Notes: generated from the sequence alone by a model not told the origin. A stretch of DNA of 64,000 nt from Variovorax paradoxus NBRC 15149 (GCF_001591365.1 NZ_BCUT01000001.1:1302001-1366000); one strand, 5' to 3'; counted from the stretch's first letter, positions 50,945 to 61,922 are shown. A program made the numbers and translations.

Positions 50945-53344
50945 CTATTCGGCGCGCGCCGGCACCAGGATCTCGCGCTGGCCGCTGCCGCTCATGGCGC
51001 TGACCAGGCCCGCCTTCTCCATGTCTTCCACCAGCCGCGCCGCGCGGTTGTAGCCGATCTTCAGGTGGCGCTGCACCAGCGAGATGCTGGCCTTGCGGTT
51101 CTTCAGCACCACTTCGACCGCCTGGTCGTACATCGGGTCCTTCTCGGCGTCGCCGCCCTCGCCCAGCATGTCGCCGTCACCGTCGACCGTGCCGCCTTCG
51201 AGCACGCCTTCGATGTAGTCGGGCTCGCCCTGGCTCTTGAGGTAGGCCACCACGCGGTGCACTTCCTCGTCGCTCACGAACGCGCCGTGCACGCGGATCG
51301 GAAGGCCCGTGCCGCTCGGCATGTAGAGCATGTCGCCCATGCCCAGCAGCGCCTCGGCGCCCATCTGGTCGAGGATGGTGCGGCTGTCGATCTTGCTCGA
51401 CACCTGGAACGCGATGCGCGTGGGAATGTTGGCCTTGATGAGGCCGGTGATCACGTCGACGCTGGGCCGCTGCGTGGCCAGGATCAGGTGGATGCCGGCG
51501 GCGCGCGCCTTCTGCGCAAGGCGGGCGATGAGCTCTTCGATCTTCTTGCCCACCACCATCATCAGGTCGGCGAGTTCGTCGATCACCACCACGATGTGCG
51601 GCTCGCGCTTGAGCGGCTCGGGATCGTCGGGCGTGAGGCTGAAGGGGTTGTAGATGAACTCCTCGCGCGCCTTGGCTTCGTCGATCTTGGTGTTGTAGCC
51701 GGCCAGGTTGCGCACGCCGAGCTTGCTCATGAGCTTGTAGCGGCGCTCCATCTCGGCCACGCACCAGTTCAGGCCGTGCGCGGCCTGCCGCATGTCGGTG
51801 ACCACGGGCGCCAGCAGGTGCGGAATGCCTTCGTAGACCGACATTTCGAGCATCTTCGGGTCGATCATGAGCAGGCGGACGTCGCGTGCCTCGGCCTTGT
51901 AGAGCAGCGAGAGGATCATCGCGTTGATGCCCACCGACTTGCCCGAACCGGTGGTACCGGCCACCAGCACGTGCGGCATCTTTGCCAGGTCGGCCACCAC
52001 GGGGTTGCCGATGATGTCCTTGCCCAGGCCCATCGTCAGGAAGGACTTGCCTTCGTTGTAGACCTGCGAGCCGAGGATCTCGCTGAGCTTGATCGACTGG
52101 CGCTTGGCGTTCGGCAGCTCGAGCGCCATGTAGTTCTTGCCCGGGATGGTTTCGACCACGCGGATCGACACCAGCGAGAGCGAACGCGCCAGGTCCTTGG
52201 CCAGGCCGACGATCTGCGAGCCCTTGACGCCGGTGGCCGGCTCGATCTCGTAGCGCGTGATCACCGGGCCCGGCGAAGCCAGCACCACATGCACTTCGAC
52301 GCCGAAGTCCTTGAGCTTCTTCTCGATCATGCGCGAGGTCATCTCGAGCGTGTCGGCCGAGACCGTTTCCTGGCGCGCCTGCGCCGCGTCGAGCAGGTCG
52401 ACCTGCGGCAGCTTGCTGTCGGGCAGTTCCTTGAAGAGCGGCTTCTGGCGCTCCTTGACGACGCGGTCGCTCCTGGGCACCTCGGTCATCGCGGGCTCGA
52501 TCTGCACCGGCGGCGACGCCGCGCGGCGCTTCGGGCGCGGCTCGATGCGCAGTTCTTCGTCGCCGTCGAAATCCGCCGGCTCGCCACCGTCCGCTGCACG
52601 CGAGAACGGCAGGTCTTCGGCCTCGGCACGCTCGCGGGCGGCCTGCTTGCCCATGGCGATGTCGGCCGCCATCTCGCGCTTTTCGCGGCGCGACTCGAAC
52701 AGCGAATAGGCCCGCGCGCCGATGCGCTCGGCGATCTGGCTCCATGAGAAACGAAACACCAGCGCCGAGCCGATCACGCCGGCAGCGATGGCCACCAGCG
52801 CCGATCCGGTAAAGCCCATCCAGCGCACGCTTGCGGGCCCCACCAGGTAGCCCAGCACACCGCCGCCCGAACCCGGCAGGTGGGACTCGAGCCGGTACAG
52901 GCGCGACCATTCGAGCACCACGCTCGCGCACAGCAGCAGCACCAGGCCGAACCAGAACGCCAGGCGGCTGCGGTTGAAGCGCCCGCGCACCGGCTGCTCG
53001 GCCGGCGCGGCCTCGCCGCCGCGCAGCCAGTTGGCCAGCGACGAAAGCCATGCCCGCAGGCCCGCCGCGAGGCACCACCAGACCGAATAGCCGGCCAGGA
53101 AATAGCTGCCGTCGGCCAGCCAGGCGCCGATGCGGCCGCCCCAGTTCTTGATCTCGCCGCCGGTGCCGGAGGTCGACCAGGCCGCATCGGAGGGCGTGAA
53201 GCTCAGCATGGCCAGCAGCCAGAACAAGAGCCCCGCAAAGCCCGCCACCAGCGTGATCTCGTGGGCGAAGCGCATGGCGCGCAGGCGCACCGGCTGCCCC
53301 TCGGCGGCAGAAGAAGATTGAAGTGTATTGAGCGAATAGGTCAT
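50945..53344 (-). CDS. ftsK: DNA translocase FtsK (SpoIIIE family)
   Basis: Moves chromosome DNA through the division septum. The 799-residue protein has four or five membrane segments in the first 200 residues, a short acidic/Pro linker (about 235-330), and the motor domain. Motor motifs: Walker [36 protein letters not shown], Walker [18 protein letters not shown], and [20 protein letters not shown]. The C-terminal gamma winged helix that reads KOPS is [20 protein letters not shown] plus [17 protein letters not shown]. The linker is far shorter than in E. coli FtsK (1329 residues), normal for betaproteobacteria. ATG at 53344 is preferred over an ATG 6 codons earlier. Confidence 0.96.
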   Translation of the reverse strand: MTYSLNTLQSSSAAEGQPVRLRAMRFAHEITLVAGFAGLLFWLLAMLSFTPSDAAWSTSGTGGEIKNWGGRIGAWLADGSYFLAGYSVWWCLAAGLRAWLSSLANWLRGGEAAPAEQPVRGRFNRSRLAFWFGLVLLLCASVVLEWSRLYRLESHLPGSGGGVLGYLVGPASVRWMGFTGSALVAIAAGVIGSALVFRFSWSQIAERIGARAYSLFESRREKREMAADIAMGKQAARERAEAEDLPFSRAADGGEPADFDGDEELRIEPRPKRRAASPPVQIEPAMTEVPRSDRVVKERQKPLFKELPDSKLPQVDLLDAAQARQETVSADTLEMTSRMIEKKLKDFGVEVHVVLASPGPVITRYEIEPATGVKGSQIVGLAKDLARSLSLVSIRVVETIPGKNYMALELPNAKRQSIKLSEILGSQVYNEGKSFLTMGLGKDIIGNPVVADLAKMPHVLVAGTTGSGKSVGINAMILSLLYKAEARDVRLLMIDPKMLEMSVYEGIPHLLAPVVTDMRQAAHGLNWCVAEMERRYKLMSKLGVRNLAGYNTKIDEAKAREEFIYNPFSLTPDDPEPLKREPHIVVVIDELADLMMVVGKKIEELIARLAQKARAAGIHLILATQRPSVDVITGLIKANIPTRIAFQVSSKIDSRTILDQMGAEALLGMGDMLYMPSGTGLPIRVHGAFVSDEEVHRVVAYLKSQGEPDYIEGVLEGGTVDGDGDMLGEGGDAEKDPMYDQAVEVVLKNRKASISLVQRHLKIGYNRAARLVEDMEKAGLVSAMSGSGQREILVPARAE

Positions 53345-53438
53345 GAAAAACGCGGCACCCAATCCTTCGAAACGGCGGCTGGATGCCTGAACACTACAAC
53401 AAAAGGGTGCGGCCGCCTGAAGCGCCGGACCCGGCGGC

Positions 53439-55254
<1,816 letters not shown>

Positions 55255-55274
55255 GCGGGCAGCCCCAAAAGGGC

Positions 55275-55280
55275 TATAAT
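55275..55280 (+). promoter_or_regulatory. -10 box of the rpmB-rpmG promoter
   Basis: A perfect TATAAT lies 153 bases before the rpmB ATG. Nothing close to TTGACA is seen at 16-18 bases upstream (region around 55252-55258 reads TAAGCGG). The implied transcript starts near 55287, giving a leader of about 147 bases. Confidence 0.7.
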
Positions 55281-55284
55281 CCAA

Positions 55285-55400
55285 GGCTTTGCCGAAATAG
55301 CCCCTTTCAACCGGGGCCGAGAATCCAGGCAAAGCCGGGGTACCGCCACCCGTTTTCTGGCGAGGTCAAGCTGCAAAACACCTGCAATCGCCACGATTGC
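55285..55400 (+). promoter_or_regulatory. Structured 5' leader of rpmB (candidate ribosomal-protein leader)
   Basis: The leader holds a set of perfect stems: GGCTTTGCC (55285-55293) with GGCAAAGCC (55328-55336) enclosing GCCCC (55300-55304) with GGGGC (55313-55317); then CGCCA (55344-55348) with TGGCG (55358-55362); then GCAATCG-CCA-CGATTGC (55384-55400). This is far more paired structure than the other gaps of the window show. It may be a binding site for L28 or another ribosomal protein that limits translation. Confidence 0.55.
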
Positions 55401-55433
55401 GCCGGTGCCAGCTGTTCAAGAAAGAGTGTCCTC

Positions 55434-55667
55434 ATGGCACGCGTATGCGACGTAACGGGCAAAGGCCCGATGGTCGGAAACAACGTTTCCCACGCCAACA
55501 ACAAAACCAAGCGCCGGTTCCTGCCGAACCTGCAATACCGCCGTTTCTGGGTCGAGACTGAAAACCGCTGGGTTCGCCTGCGTGTTTCGAGCGCCGCACT
55601 GCGCCTGATCGACAAGAACGGCATCGACGCCGTGCTCGCAGACCTGCGTGCACGCGGCCAAGCTTAA
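55434..55667 (+). CDS. rpmB: 50S ribosomal protein L28
   Basis: A 77-residue basic ribosomal protein starting [20 protein letters not shown], the invariant L28 beginning, followed by [19 protein letters not shown] and [20 protein letters not shown]. Length is the normal 77-78. It lacks a CxxC zinc pair (only one Cys), so it is the zinc-free form. It is the first gene of rpmB-rpmG, read from the promoter at 55275, and rpmG follows 11 bases later. Confidence 0.97.
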   Translation: MARVCDVTGKGPMVGNNVSHANNKTKRRFLPNLQYRRFWVETENRWVRLRVSSAALRLIDKNGIDAVLADLRARGQA

Positions 55668-55678
55668 GGAGCTGAATC

Positions 55679-55852
55679 ATGGCAACGAGCAAAGGCGGAC
55701 GCGAAAAGATCAAGCTGGAATCCACCGCGGGTACCGGCCACTTCTACACGACCAGCAAGAACAAGAAGACGATGCCTGAAAAGATGTCGATCATGAAGTT
55801 CGACCCCAAGGCACGCAAGCACGTCGAATACAAGGAAATCAAGCTGAAGTAA
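55679..55852 (+). CDS. rpmG: 50S ribosomal protein L33
   Basis: A 57-residue ribosomal protein read directly from bases 55679-55852: it begins [20 protein letters not shown], continues [20 protein letters not shown] and ends VEYKEIKLK. There are no Cys residues, so it is the zinc-independent type. A ribosome-binding site AAGGAG lies 7 bases before the ATG. The gene is followed by a terminator at 55876-55905. Confidence 0.97.
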   Translation: MATSKGGREKIKLESTAGTGHFYTTSKNKKTMPEKMSIMKFDPKARKHVEYKEIKLK

Positions 55853-55875
55853 TTCGGCCCCGGTTTCCCCCACGA

Positions 55876-55905
55876 AAAACCCGCTGCTCACCCAGCGGGT
55901 TTTTT
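55876..55905 (+). terminator. Rho-independent terminator of rpmB-rpmG
   Basis: An 11-base stem (AAAACCCGCTG, 55876-55886, with CAGCGGGTTTT, 55893-55903) around a 6-base loop, with the T-run reaching 55905. It starts 24 bases after the rpmG stop. Confidence 0.9.
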
Positions 55906-55951
55906 GTTGCCTGTCGAATCACGCGCAGCGCGGGGTGCGGCAGGCACAAAC

Positions 55952-55977
55952 AAAAAAGCCGGCCCATGGGCCGGCTT
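55952..55977 (-). terminator. Rho-independent terminator of the desaturase gene
   Basis: A perfect 10-base stem AAGCCGGCCC/GGGCCGGCTT (55956-55965 with 55968-55977) around a 2-base centre. On the minus strand it is followed by a T-run (55957-55952) and TTTG. It lies 27 bases past the desaturase stop. Confidence 0.88.
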
Positions 55978-56003
55978 CTTGATGGGCGCGAACGCCCGCC
56001 TGA

Positions 56004-57218
56004 TCAGGCGCGTGCAGCGCGCAAGCGGGTCGAGAACTCGCGCAGGCCGGCGATGCCGCTGGCCTCCGCGCGGTGGCACCAGGCCGCCAGGTCGGCCGCC
56101 AGCTGCTCGCGCGACTGCGAGGTGTTGAGCCAGAGCTGGCGCAGCTCTTCGCGCATGGTGACCATCTTGTCGATCACCGGGTGGGCAGCGCGCGCCTGCA
56201 CGAGGTGCGAGCGGGCCGATGCGGGCACCTTGTCGTCGTCGCGATGCAGCCAGTTCTTGGCCGCCTTGAGCACCGAAATGTCGCCGCCCTTGGTCTTGAG
56301 CGCAGCCAGTTCGGCCTTGGTGACGCGGCGCATCTCGCGGGCATAGCCGGCCATGACTTCATAGCGGTTGGCAATGACGGCCTCGAGCGTCTTCTCGTTG
56401 GCCACGGGCTGGATGTCGCCCATCAGCATCTTCGGCGGCACCTTCTTGACCTTGGCCCAGCCGATCTTCTGCATCATCTGGATGTAGACCCAGCCGATGT
56501 CGAATTCGTACTTCTTGACCGAGAACTTGGCCGAGGTGGGATACGTGTGGTGGTTGTTGTGCAGCTCTTCGCCACCGATGATCAGGCCCCAGGGCGAGAC
56601 ATTGCGGCTGGCGTCCGGCGCCTCGAAGTTGCGGTAGCCCCAGTAGTGGCCGATGCCGTTGATGATGCCGGCCGCGGTGATCGGGATCCACAGCATCTGC
56701 ACGGCCCAGACCGTGAGGCCGAGCGCGCCGAACAGCGCCAGGTTGATGACCAGCATGAGGCCCACGCCCTGCCAGCTGTAGCGGGTGTACAGGTTGCGCT
56801 CGAGCCAGTCGTCGGGCGTGCCGTGGCCGTAGCGCTCCATCGTTTCCTTGTTCTTCGACTCGGCGCGATACAGCTCGGCGCCGCGCCACAGGACTTCGTC
56901 GATGCCCTTGACCTGCGGGCTGTGCGGGTCTTCTTCGGTTTCGCACTTGGCGTGGTGCTTGCGGTGGATGGCCACCCATTCCTTGGTCACCATGCCGGTG
57001 CCGAGCCACAGCCAGAAGCGGAAGAAATGCGAGGGGATCGGGCCCAGATCCATGGCCCGGTGCGTCTGCGTGCGGTGCAGGAAGATCGTGACCGCAGCGA
57101 TCGTGATGTGCGTGGTGACGAGCGTGTACAGCACGACTTGCCACCATGTGAGGTCCCACAAGCCGTGTCCGAGCCAGTCGATGGCCGCGCTCAAAACGGC
57201 AGAGTCAGGAATCAACAT
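56004..57218 (-). CDS. Membrane fatty-acid desaturase (delta-9 acyl type)
   Basis: A 404-residue inner-membrane di-iron desaturase that introduces a double bond into saturated acyl chains, using oxygen. The three His boxes are HRTQTH (near 48), HRKHH (near 85) and HNNHH (near 221), set between four hydrophobic segments. The C-terminal 150 residues are soluble and helical (LKAAKNWLHRDDDKVPASAR), about 100 longer than in minimal desaturases, as is usual for the betaproteobacterial DesC-like form. It has its own -10 box (57272-57277) and terminator, so it is a single-gene unit, perhaps responding to cold or membrane fluidity. No redox partner gene is adjacent. Confidence 0.92.
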   Translation of the reverse strand: MLIPDSAVLSAAIDWLGHGLWDLTWWQVVLYTLVTTHITIAAVTIFLHRTQTHRAMDLGPIPSHFFRFWLWLGTGMVTKEWVAIHRKHHAKCETEEDPHSPQVKGIDEVLWRGAELYRAESKNKETMERYGHGTPDDWLERNLYTRYSWQGVGLMLVINLALFGALGLTVWAVQMLWIPITAAGIINGIGHYWGYRNFEAPDASRNVSPWGLIIGGEELHNNHHTYPTSAKFSVKKYEFDIGWVYIQMMQKIGWAKVKKVPPKMLMGDIQPVANEKTLEAVIANRYEVMAGYAREMRRVTKAELAALKTKGGDISVLKAAKNWLHRDDDKVPASARSHLVQARAAHPVIDKMVTMREELRQLWLNTSQSREQLAADLAAWCHRAEASGIAGLREFSTRLRAARA

Positions 57219-57271
57219 TGAATTAAGTGCTCCATGGCCACACGAAGGTGCAGCCTTTCAGTTAACCCGCG

Positions 57272-57277
57272 ATTTTA
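57272..57277 (-). promoter_or_regulatory. Probable -10 box of the desaturase promoter
   Basis: On the minus strand TAAAAT, followed by CGCGGG, lies 53 bases before the desaturase ATG. No clear -35 box is seen. Confidence 0.45.
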
Positions 57278-57351
57278 AGGCGGCAGGGCCAAAATGAGGC
57301 CCTTTGCCCTTCCTTGAAGGCGCAGATTTACCCTAATTTGGAGTGCCGTGC

Positions 57352-58623
57352 CTATTTGCGGTTCCACACCGCGGCAAAGAAACCGTCCGTGGCGTGGCGG
57401 TGCGGCCACAGCCGCAGATAGCGCCGCCCGTCCGCTCCGCCTGCGCAGAGCGCCTCGAAACCCTCCACCTTGAGCCCCTGCAGCAGTTCCGCGGCGTCCT
57501 GGGGCACGAAATCGGGGTTGGCGGCGCTGAAAGCCTCGGCAATGGCCTCGTTTTCCTCGGGCAGCACGCTGCAGGTGGCATAGACCAGCCGTCCGCCCGA
57601 TTTCAGCAGGCGCGCCGCGCTTTGCAGGATGGCGGCCTGCTTGACCGTCAGTTCCTCGACCGATTGGGGCGACTGGCGCCATTTCAGGTCCGGATTGCGG
57701 CGCAGCGTGCCCAGGCCCGAGCAGGGTGCGTCCACCAGCACGCGGTCGATCTTGCCGGCCAAGCGCTTGATGCGGTCGTCCCGCTCGTGCGCGATGGCGG
57801 CCGGATGCACGTTCGACAGCTTGCTGCGCGCGAGCCGCGGCTTGAGCGCGTCGAGCCGGTGGGCCGAGGTGTCGAAGGCGTAGAGCCGGCCGGTGTTGCG
57901 CATGGTCGCGCCGATGGCCAGCGTCTTGCCGCCGGCACCGGCGCAAAAATCGACCACCATCTCGCCCCGCTTGGCATCCAGCAGCAGCGCGAGCAGTTGG
58001 GAACCCTCGTCCTGCACCTCGACGGCGCCGCGGGCGAAGGCGTCCAGTTTGGTCAGCGCGGGCTTGCCGTCGATCCGCAGGCCCCAGGGCGAGAACGGCG
58101 TTGCTTCCGATTTGATAGCAGCTTTCGCAAGCTCCGCCTTGACTTCGGCGCGCTTGTCGGTCAGCGCATTGACGCGGAGATCGAGCGGCGCGGGCTGCTG
58201 CAGGCTTTCGACCAGCGCCCAGAAACCGTCGCCCAGCTGGGCCTTGAGCGGCCCCACCAGCCATTCGGGCAGGTTGTGGCGATGGCGTTCGAGCAGATCG
58301 TCCGGCTTGACGGCGTCGCAGTTGTCGAGCCAGCGCTTTTCGGTGTCGTTGAGGGCGCTCTTGAGGAAGTCGCGCGGGCCGTGAAAGCCCAGGATCGCCA
58401 TGCGGCGCTCCTTCGAGCCGCTGCCCGAGGGCGAGAGGTGGTCGAACAGCAGCTTCTTGCGCAGCACGGTGTAGACGGTTTCGGCAAGCGTGGCGCGCTC
58501 GCGCGGGCCGAACTCGCGGTGGTCGCGGAAAAAGCGCGAAACGACCTGGTCGGCCGGGTGATCGAATTTCAGGACAAGGCCGACCAGATCGGCGGTGGCC
58601 TCCAACAGGGCTTTGGGGTGCAT
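57352..58623 (-). CDS. RsmB/NOP-type rRNA cytosine-5 methyltransferase
   Basis: A 423-residue SAM-dependent methyltransferase related to RsmB (16S rRNA m5C967). The N-terminal NusB-like helical domain covers about 1-140 (LRKKLLFDHLS and RFFRDHREFGPRERATLAE). The catalytic domain has the SAM motif VVDFCAGAGGKTLAIGATM, the motif IV Cys in VLVDAPCSGLGTLRRNPDL, and the motif VI Cys in LVYATCSVLPEENEAIAEAF. These two Cys are the pair used by NOP2/Sun enzymes. Identity with E. coli RsmB is limited in the N-terminus, and it could act at another site. The gene lies between the desaturase (133-base gap) and the M48 peptidase (28 bases). Confidence 0.88.
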   Translation of the reverse strand: MHPKALLEATADLVGLVLKFDHPADQVVSRFFRDHREFGPRERATLAETVYTVLRKKLLFDHLSPSGSGSKERRMAILGFHGPRDFLKSALNDTEKRWLDNCDAVKPDDLLERHRHNLPEWLVGPLKAQLGDGFWALVESLQQPAPLDLRVNALTDKRAEVKAELAKAAIKSEATPFSPWGLRIDGKPALTKLDAFARGAVEVQDEGSQLLALLLDAKRGEMVVDFCAGAGGKTLAIGATMRNTGRLYAFDTSAHRLDALKPRLARSKLSNVHPAAIAHERDDRIKRLAGKIDRVLVDAPCSGLGTLRRNPDLKWRQSPQSVEELTVKQAAILQSAARLLKSGGRLVYATCSVLPEENEAIAEAFSAANPDFVPQDAAELLQGLKVEGFEALCAGGADGRRYLRLWPHRHATDGFFAAVWNRK

Positions 58624-58651
58624 GCCCCGATTGTCTCAGCCGGGCGGCCCG

Positions 58652-60505
58652 CTACGCGGTGCGCGTCCAGATCGCCCCGAAAGCCTGCCGCTCGATCTCC
58701 TCCAGCGTCGGCGAATGGCCGGCCCAGAGCACCAGCGCCGCGCCCGGCAGGCTCAGCGTGTGTTCGAGCTGGCGGCAGAGCTGCCAGCGGTCGTCGTCGT
58801 CCAGCCCCGGCAACTCGACGAACACGACGTAGGCCCGGCGCCACGGGAATTCGCGCAGGATCTTGCGCACCAGCCAGGCCCGCGAAACGGGCAGGCAGCG
58901 CGCGAGGTCGGCCCGCAGCTCGCCCAGTTCGTGGTCGCCCAGGTCGTGCCGGGCGATCTGGCTGAAGAAAGGCGTCTCGGTGATCTCTTCCCAGGCGCGG
59001 GCTTCGGCTTCCTCGGCCTCCTTGAGGCGGCCGCGCCACAGCTTGAGCGCGTCCTCGTCGTGCGCGCCCGCATCGGGGTCCTCGAGCGCGGCCACGGCAC
59101 TTTTCGCGGCCCACCAGCGGCTCGCCGCGCTGGAGCCGTACAGGCGCTCGAGCACCGCCAGGCGCGCCGCGCGGTCGCGCAGGGGCAGCATCTGGGCCAG
59201 TCCGCGCAGCGCGCCGGCGTGCTCGGGCGCGATCTGGAGTGCGCGCTCATAGCGGACACGCACCGGGGCGGCCGGATCGAGCCGGCGTTCGGCATCCGCC
59301 CACTCCACCAGCTCGTCGGGCGTGTTGCGCTCGCCCCGCGCCGCGAGCAGCTCGACGCGCTCGCGGATGCGCGAGCGATGCGCGTGGTGCTGCTTCCAGT
59401 CGCCGGCATGGGCGCGGCGCCACTGGTTGTCGAAATGCGCGATCCACTTGGCGCTGTCGGCCAGCATGCCCAGCGCGGGTTCGACCGACCAGGGCGGCAC
59501 CACGGCCTTCTGGCCGAGCGCCTCGAGCCGGTCGCGCAGCACGGGATGGGTGTCTTCCAGGTCGCTCACGCGTCGCATGGCTTCGCGCAGGGCCTGGCGC
59601 GCGAATTCGGCGTCCGGCGGCGTGGCGGCGCGCTGGCTCAGGGCCTCGAAGGGACCGGGCGGCTGCGGCTCGCGTTCGGCGCGCGCCCAGTGCGAGGCCC
59701 AGAACTCGTCGGCATACCAGCGGGCCTTGATGGCGATCTCGGTCAAGGCGGCCGCGGCCACGGGCGTGCCCAGCAGCCGGCCGGAGATGCGGTCGGCTTC
59801 GTATTCGTCCTGCCGCGCAAGCGCGAAGGTGCGGGCCGCGAAACGCGGAAAGTACCAGCGGAAGAAGGCTTGCGACACCAGCGCCATCACGCCTTCGTCG
59901 CGCTGCAGGCTGGCGTCCAGCTTCAGCCATGAAAGCCGCGTGCGGTAGATCCAGGCACTGAGCTTGCCGTGGTTGCCGCGCAGGTGCCCGTATTCATGGG
60001 CGAGCACCGACAGCAGCCGCCGCCGGTCCAGCATCATGAGCAGCGGCAGCCCGATGCTCAGGGAGTTGACCGCCCCGCCGAACAGCCCGAAGCGCGGTAC
60101 CTGCCGGATGCTGGCATTGAACTCGTCGTCGAGATAGACGCGGTGGACCGGCGGCCCCTTGATCTTCTTGCGGATGCGCTCGAGCGCCTCGAACAGCGCG
60201 GGCGCATCGGCGCGCGAAAGCTCGCGCCCTTCAGGCTCGTCGAACCGGACCCAGAGCGCGCGCAGCGTGGCCCAGAGCAGGCCCAGGGCGAACAGCAGCA
60301 GCCAGCCGCGCGTGAAGCTGAAACGCCCGCGTCCGGCCGCCAGCGCGACCCAGGCGATGATGCCGACCGAAAGCGCAAGGCAAGCCAGCACCCAGAGATA
60401 GCCGAGCGCCGCAAAAGCCGCGACGCCGCGCCGGTAGCGCGCGCTGTCGTCCGCGCTGGCATGCTCGCTCAGCCTGACGAGGTGAACAAAATCAGCGCGA
60501 TCCAT
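58652..60505 (-). CDS. M48-family membrane metallopeptidase
   Basis: A 617-residue zinc peptidase. Two membrane helices (about 30-58 and 67-85) come first, then the M48 catalytic domain with the zinc motif HEYGH (His170, Glu171, His174) in LLSVLAHEYGHLRGNHGKL and the third ligand Glu in RQDEYEADRISG. The last 300 residues are soluble and helical with repeated Arg/Ala/Trp segments (ARRL-, ALQIAPEHAGALRGLAQML), which look like TPR-type repeats. Simple M48 proteases such as HtpX are about 290 residues long, so the long C-terminal domain is an added partner- or substrate-binding part. GGAGGAAA lies 5 bases before the ATG. Substrate not known. Confidence 0.88.
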   Translation of the reverse strand: MDRADFVHLVRLSEHASADDSARYRRGVAAFAALGYLWVLACLALSVGIIAWVALAAGRGRFSFTRGWLLLFALGLLWATLRALWVRFDEPEGRELSRADAPALFEALERIRKKIKGPPVHRVYLDDEFNASIRQVPRFGLFGGAVNSLSIGLPLLMMLDRRRLLSVLAHEYGHLRGNHGKLSAWIYRTRLSWLKLDASLQRDEGVMALVSQAFFRWYFPRFAARTFALARQDEYEADRISGRLLGTPVAAAALTEIAIKARWYADEFWASHWARAEREPQPPGPFEALSQRAATPPDAEFARQALREAMRRVSDLEDTHPVLRDRLEALGQKAVVPPWSVEPALGMLADSAKWIAHFDNQWRRAHAGDWKQHHAHRSRIRERVELLAARGERNTPDELVEWADAERRLDPAAPVRVRYERALQIAPEHAGALRGLAQMLPLRDRAARLAVLERLYGSSAASRWWAAKSAVAALEDPDAGAHDEDALKLWRGRLKEAEEAEARAWEEITETPFFSQIARHDLGDHELGELRADLARCLPVSRAWLVRKILREFPWRRAYVVFVELPGLDDDDRWQLCRQLEHTLSLPGAALVLWAGHSPTLEEIERQAFGAIWTRTA

Positions 60506-60549
60506 CCGACTTTCCTCCACCAGCCTCCCATTGAAAGGCCAGCAAGAAC

Positions 60550-60786
60550 ATGAACGACGACAACGACCTGCCACCCCTGATCGAGACGCCCCCCGGCCGC
60601 TATCGGCACTACAAGGGCGGCGAATACGAGGTGCTGGGCACCGTGCGCCACAGCGAAACGCTGGAGCCGATGACGCTGTACCGCGCGCTCTATGGTGCGA
60701 AAGGGCTGTGGGTCCGCCCGGCTGCGATGTTCGAGGGCACGGTGGAGATCGACGGCGTCATCCAACCGCGCTTCGCGCCGATCTAG
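60550..60786 (+). CDS. DUF1653 family small protein
   Basis: A 78-residue protein. The DUF1653 signature is present: GRYRHYKGGEYEVLGTVRHS, ETLEPMTLYRALYGAKGLWV and RPAAMFEGTV. This small beta-barrel-like domain is widespread and of unknown role. It is divergent from the M48 peptidase gene with only 44 bases between starts. The ends of this gene and of the I78-type lipoprotein gene converge, 40 bases apart. Confidence 0.9.
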   Translation: MNDDNDLPPLIETPPGRYRHYKGGEYEVLGTVRHSETLEPMTLYRALYGAKGLWVRPAAMFEGTVEIDGVIQPRFAPI

Positions 60787-60826
60787 AACACCAGGTATTC
60801 GACGACAGCGCCGGCCCCAGTGCGCC

Positions 60827-61147
60827 TCAGCCGCAGCGGACGTCCGTCACGCGGCCGCGTGCATCCACGTCGAGGTTCAGGCGCCCGCCGTTGAGTTCCA
60901 TCGTCACTGCCTCGCCGGGCTTCAGCGCACGCACCGTGCCCGCACCGGCGCGTACGCGGGCGGCGGCCTCGAGCTGGGGCGACAGCGGCTGGCCGACGGC
61001 GAAGCGCGCGCCGTCCGCATTGCACTGGAACACCGGCTCGGGCGGTGCAGCGGATGCGGATGCAGGGGTTGGTGCGGGGGCTGGCGCGGCGCAGGCCGAC
61101 AACAGGACAGCGCCGGCGACCGCGGACAGTAGCGATTGGGTTTTCAT
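60827..61147 (-). CDS. I78-family peptidase inhibitor-like lipoprotein
   Basis: A 106-residue lipoprotein with signal LLSAVAGAVLLSAC (lipobox Cys19) and an Ala/Pro linker to about residue 37. The I78 inhibitor-like domain follows: FQCNADGARFAVGQPLSPQL, VRALKPGEAVTMELNGGRLN and LDVDARGRVTDVRCG. The two domain Cys would form the usual disulfide. The position that is often Trp in the family (xQWAIGQ) is Phe. I78 proteins are thought to be periplasmic serine-protease inhibitors; the M48 peptidase nearby is a metalloenzyme and need not be its target. Confidence 0.85.
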   Translation of the reverse strand: MKTQSLLSAVAGAVLLSACAAPAPAPTPASASAAPPEPVFQCNADGARFAVGQPLSPQLEAAARVRAGAGTVRALKPGEAVTMELNGGRLNLDVDARGRVTDVRCG

Positions 61148-61181
61148 TCGTGCTCCCGAAAACCCGCGAATATAAACAAAT

Positions 61182-61778
61182 TTAAGACGTGTGACTTGAT
61201 GTATCTGCAAGCCACGCGGCAATGGCGCGTGGATACAACTGATGCTCCTGCGCGAGCACCCGGCCGGCCAGCGTGGCGGCCGTGTCGTCCGGCAGCACCG
61301 GCACCACCGCCTGATCCAGGATCGGACCGTGGTCGAGTTCGGTCGTGACCTGGTGCACCGTGACGCCCGCCACCTTGCAGCCGGCATCGATGGCCCGCTG
61401 GTGCGTGTTCAGCCCCGCAAAGGCCGGCAGCAAGGAGGGATGGATGTTGATCAGGCGGCCGGCGTAGCGCCCGACGAAGCCCGGCGTCAGGATGCGCATG
61501 AAGCCCGCCAGCACCACCAGCGCCGGCGAATGCGCGTCGACCGCCTTCGCCAGCGCCTCGTCGAAGGCCTCGCGCGTCGCGAAGTCCTTGTGCGGGACCA
61601 CGGCGGTTGCGATGCCGTGGGCCCTGGCGACGGCAAGCCCCCCTGCGTCGGCCTTGTTGCTGACGACCGCGGCAATGCGCGCGCCGAAGCGCTCGGGCCA
61701 GCGGTCGCGCTCGGCGGCGCGCACGATGGCCGCCATGTTGGAGCCGCCGCCGGAAATCAGGATCACGATGTTCTTCAT
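61182..61778 (-). CDS. purN: Phosphoribosylglycinamide formyltransferase
   Basis: Third step of purine synthesis: transfers formyl from 10-formyl-THF to GAR. The 198-residue protein has the start IVILISGGGSNMAAIVRA (phosphate loop), the folate-site ALVVLAGFMRILTPGFV, the catalytic NIHPSLLPAF (Asn-x-His) and HQVTTELDHGPILDQAVV with the catalytic Asp. All key residues are intact. It is a single gene; purM is not adjacent. ATG at 61778 is divergent from the acyl-CoA dehydrogenase operon across the operator at 61837-61850. Confidence 0.96.
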   Translation of the reverse strand: MKNIVILISGGGSNMAAIVRAAERDRWPERFGARIAAVVSNKADAGGLAVARAHGIATAVVPHKDFATREAFDEALAKAVDAHSPALVVLAGFMRILTPGFVGRYAGRLINIHPSLLPAFAGLNTHQRAIDAGCKVAGVTVHQVTTELDHGPILDQAVVPVLPDDTAATLAGRVLAQEHQLYPRAIAAWLADTSSHTS

Positions 61779-61836
61779 GGGAGGCCGGGATTATCTGTGC
61801 TCCGCCCGCGTTGTCGCCGCGCGGACACCGATTCAC

Positions 61837-61850
61837 AGCACGACCGTGCT
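61837..61850. promoter_or_regulatory. Palindromic operator upstream of the acyl-CoA dehydrogenase operon
   Basis: AGCACG-AC-CGTGCT is a perfect inverted repeat with 6-base arms, 72 bases before the ATG at 61923. The core ACGACCGT resembles what I recall of TetR-family sites controlling fatty-acid degradation in betaproteobacteria. TAAAAC follows directly (61850-61855) as a poor -10 box. Confidence 0.5.
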
Positions 61851-61922
61851 AAAACTCGAAGCTCCGGAGACATGCCGCCGCAGCCGCGACGGCGGCGGAC
61901 CGATCAACACAGCGAGGCACGC

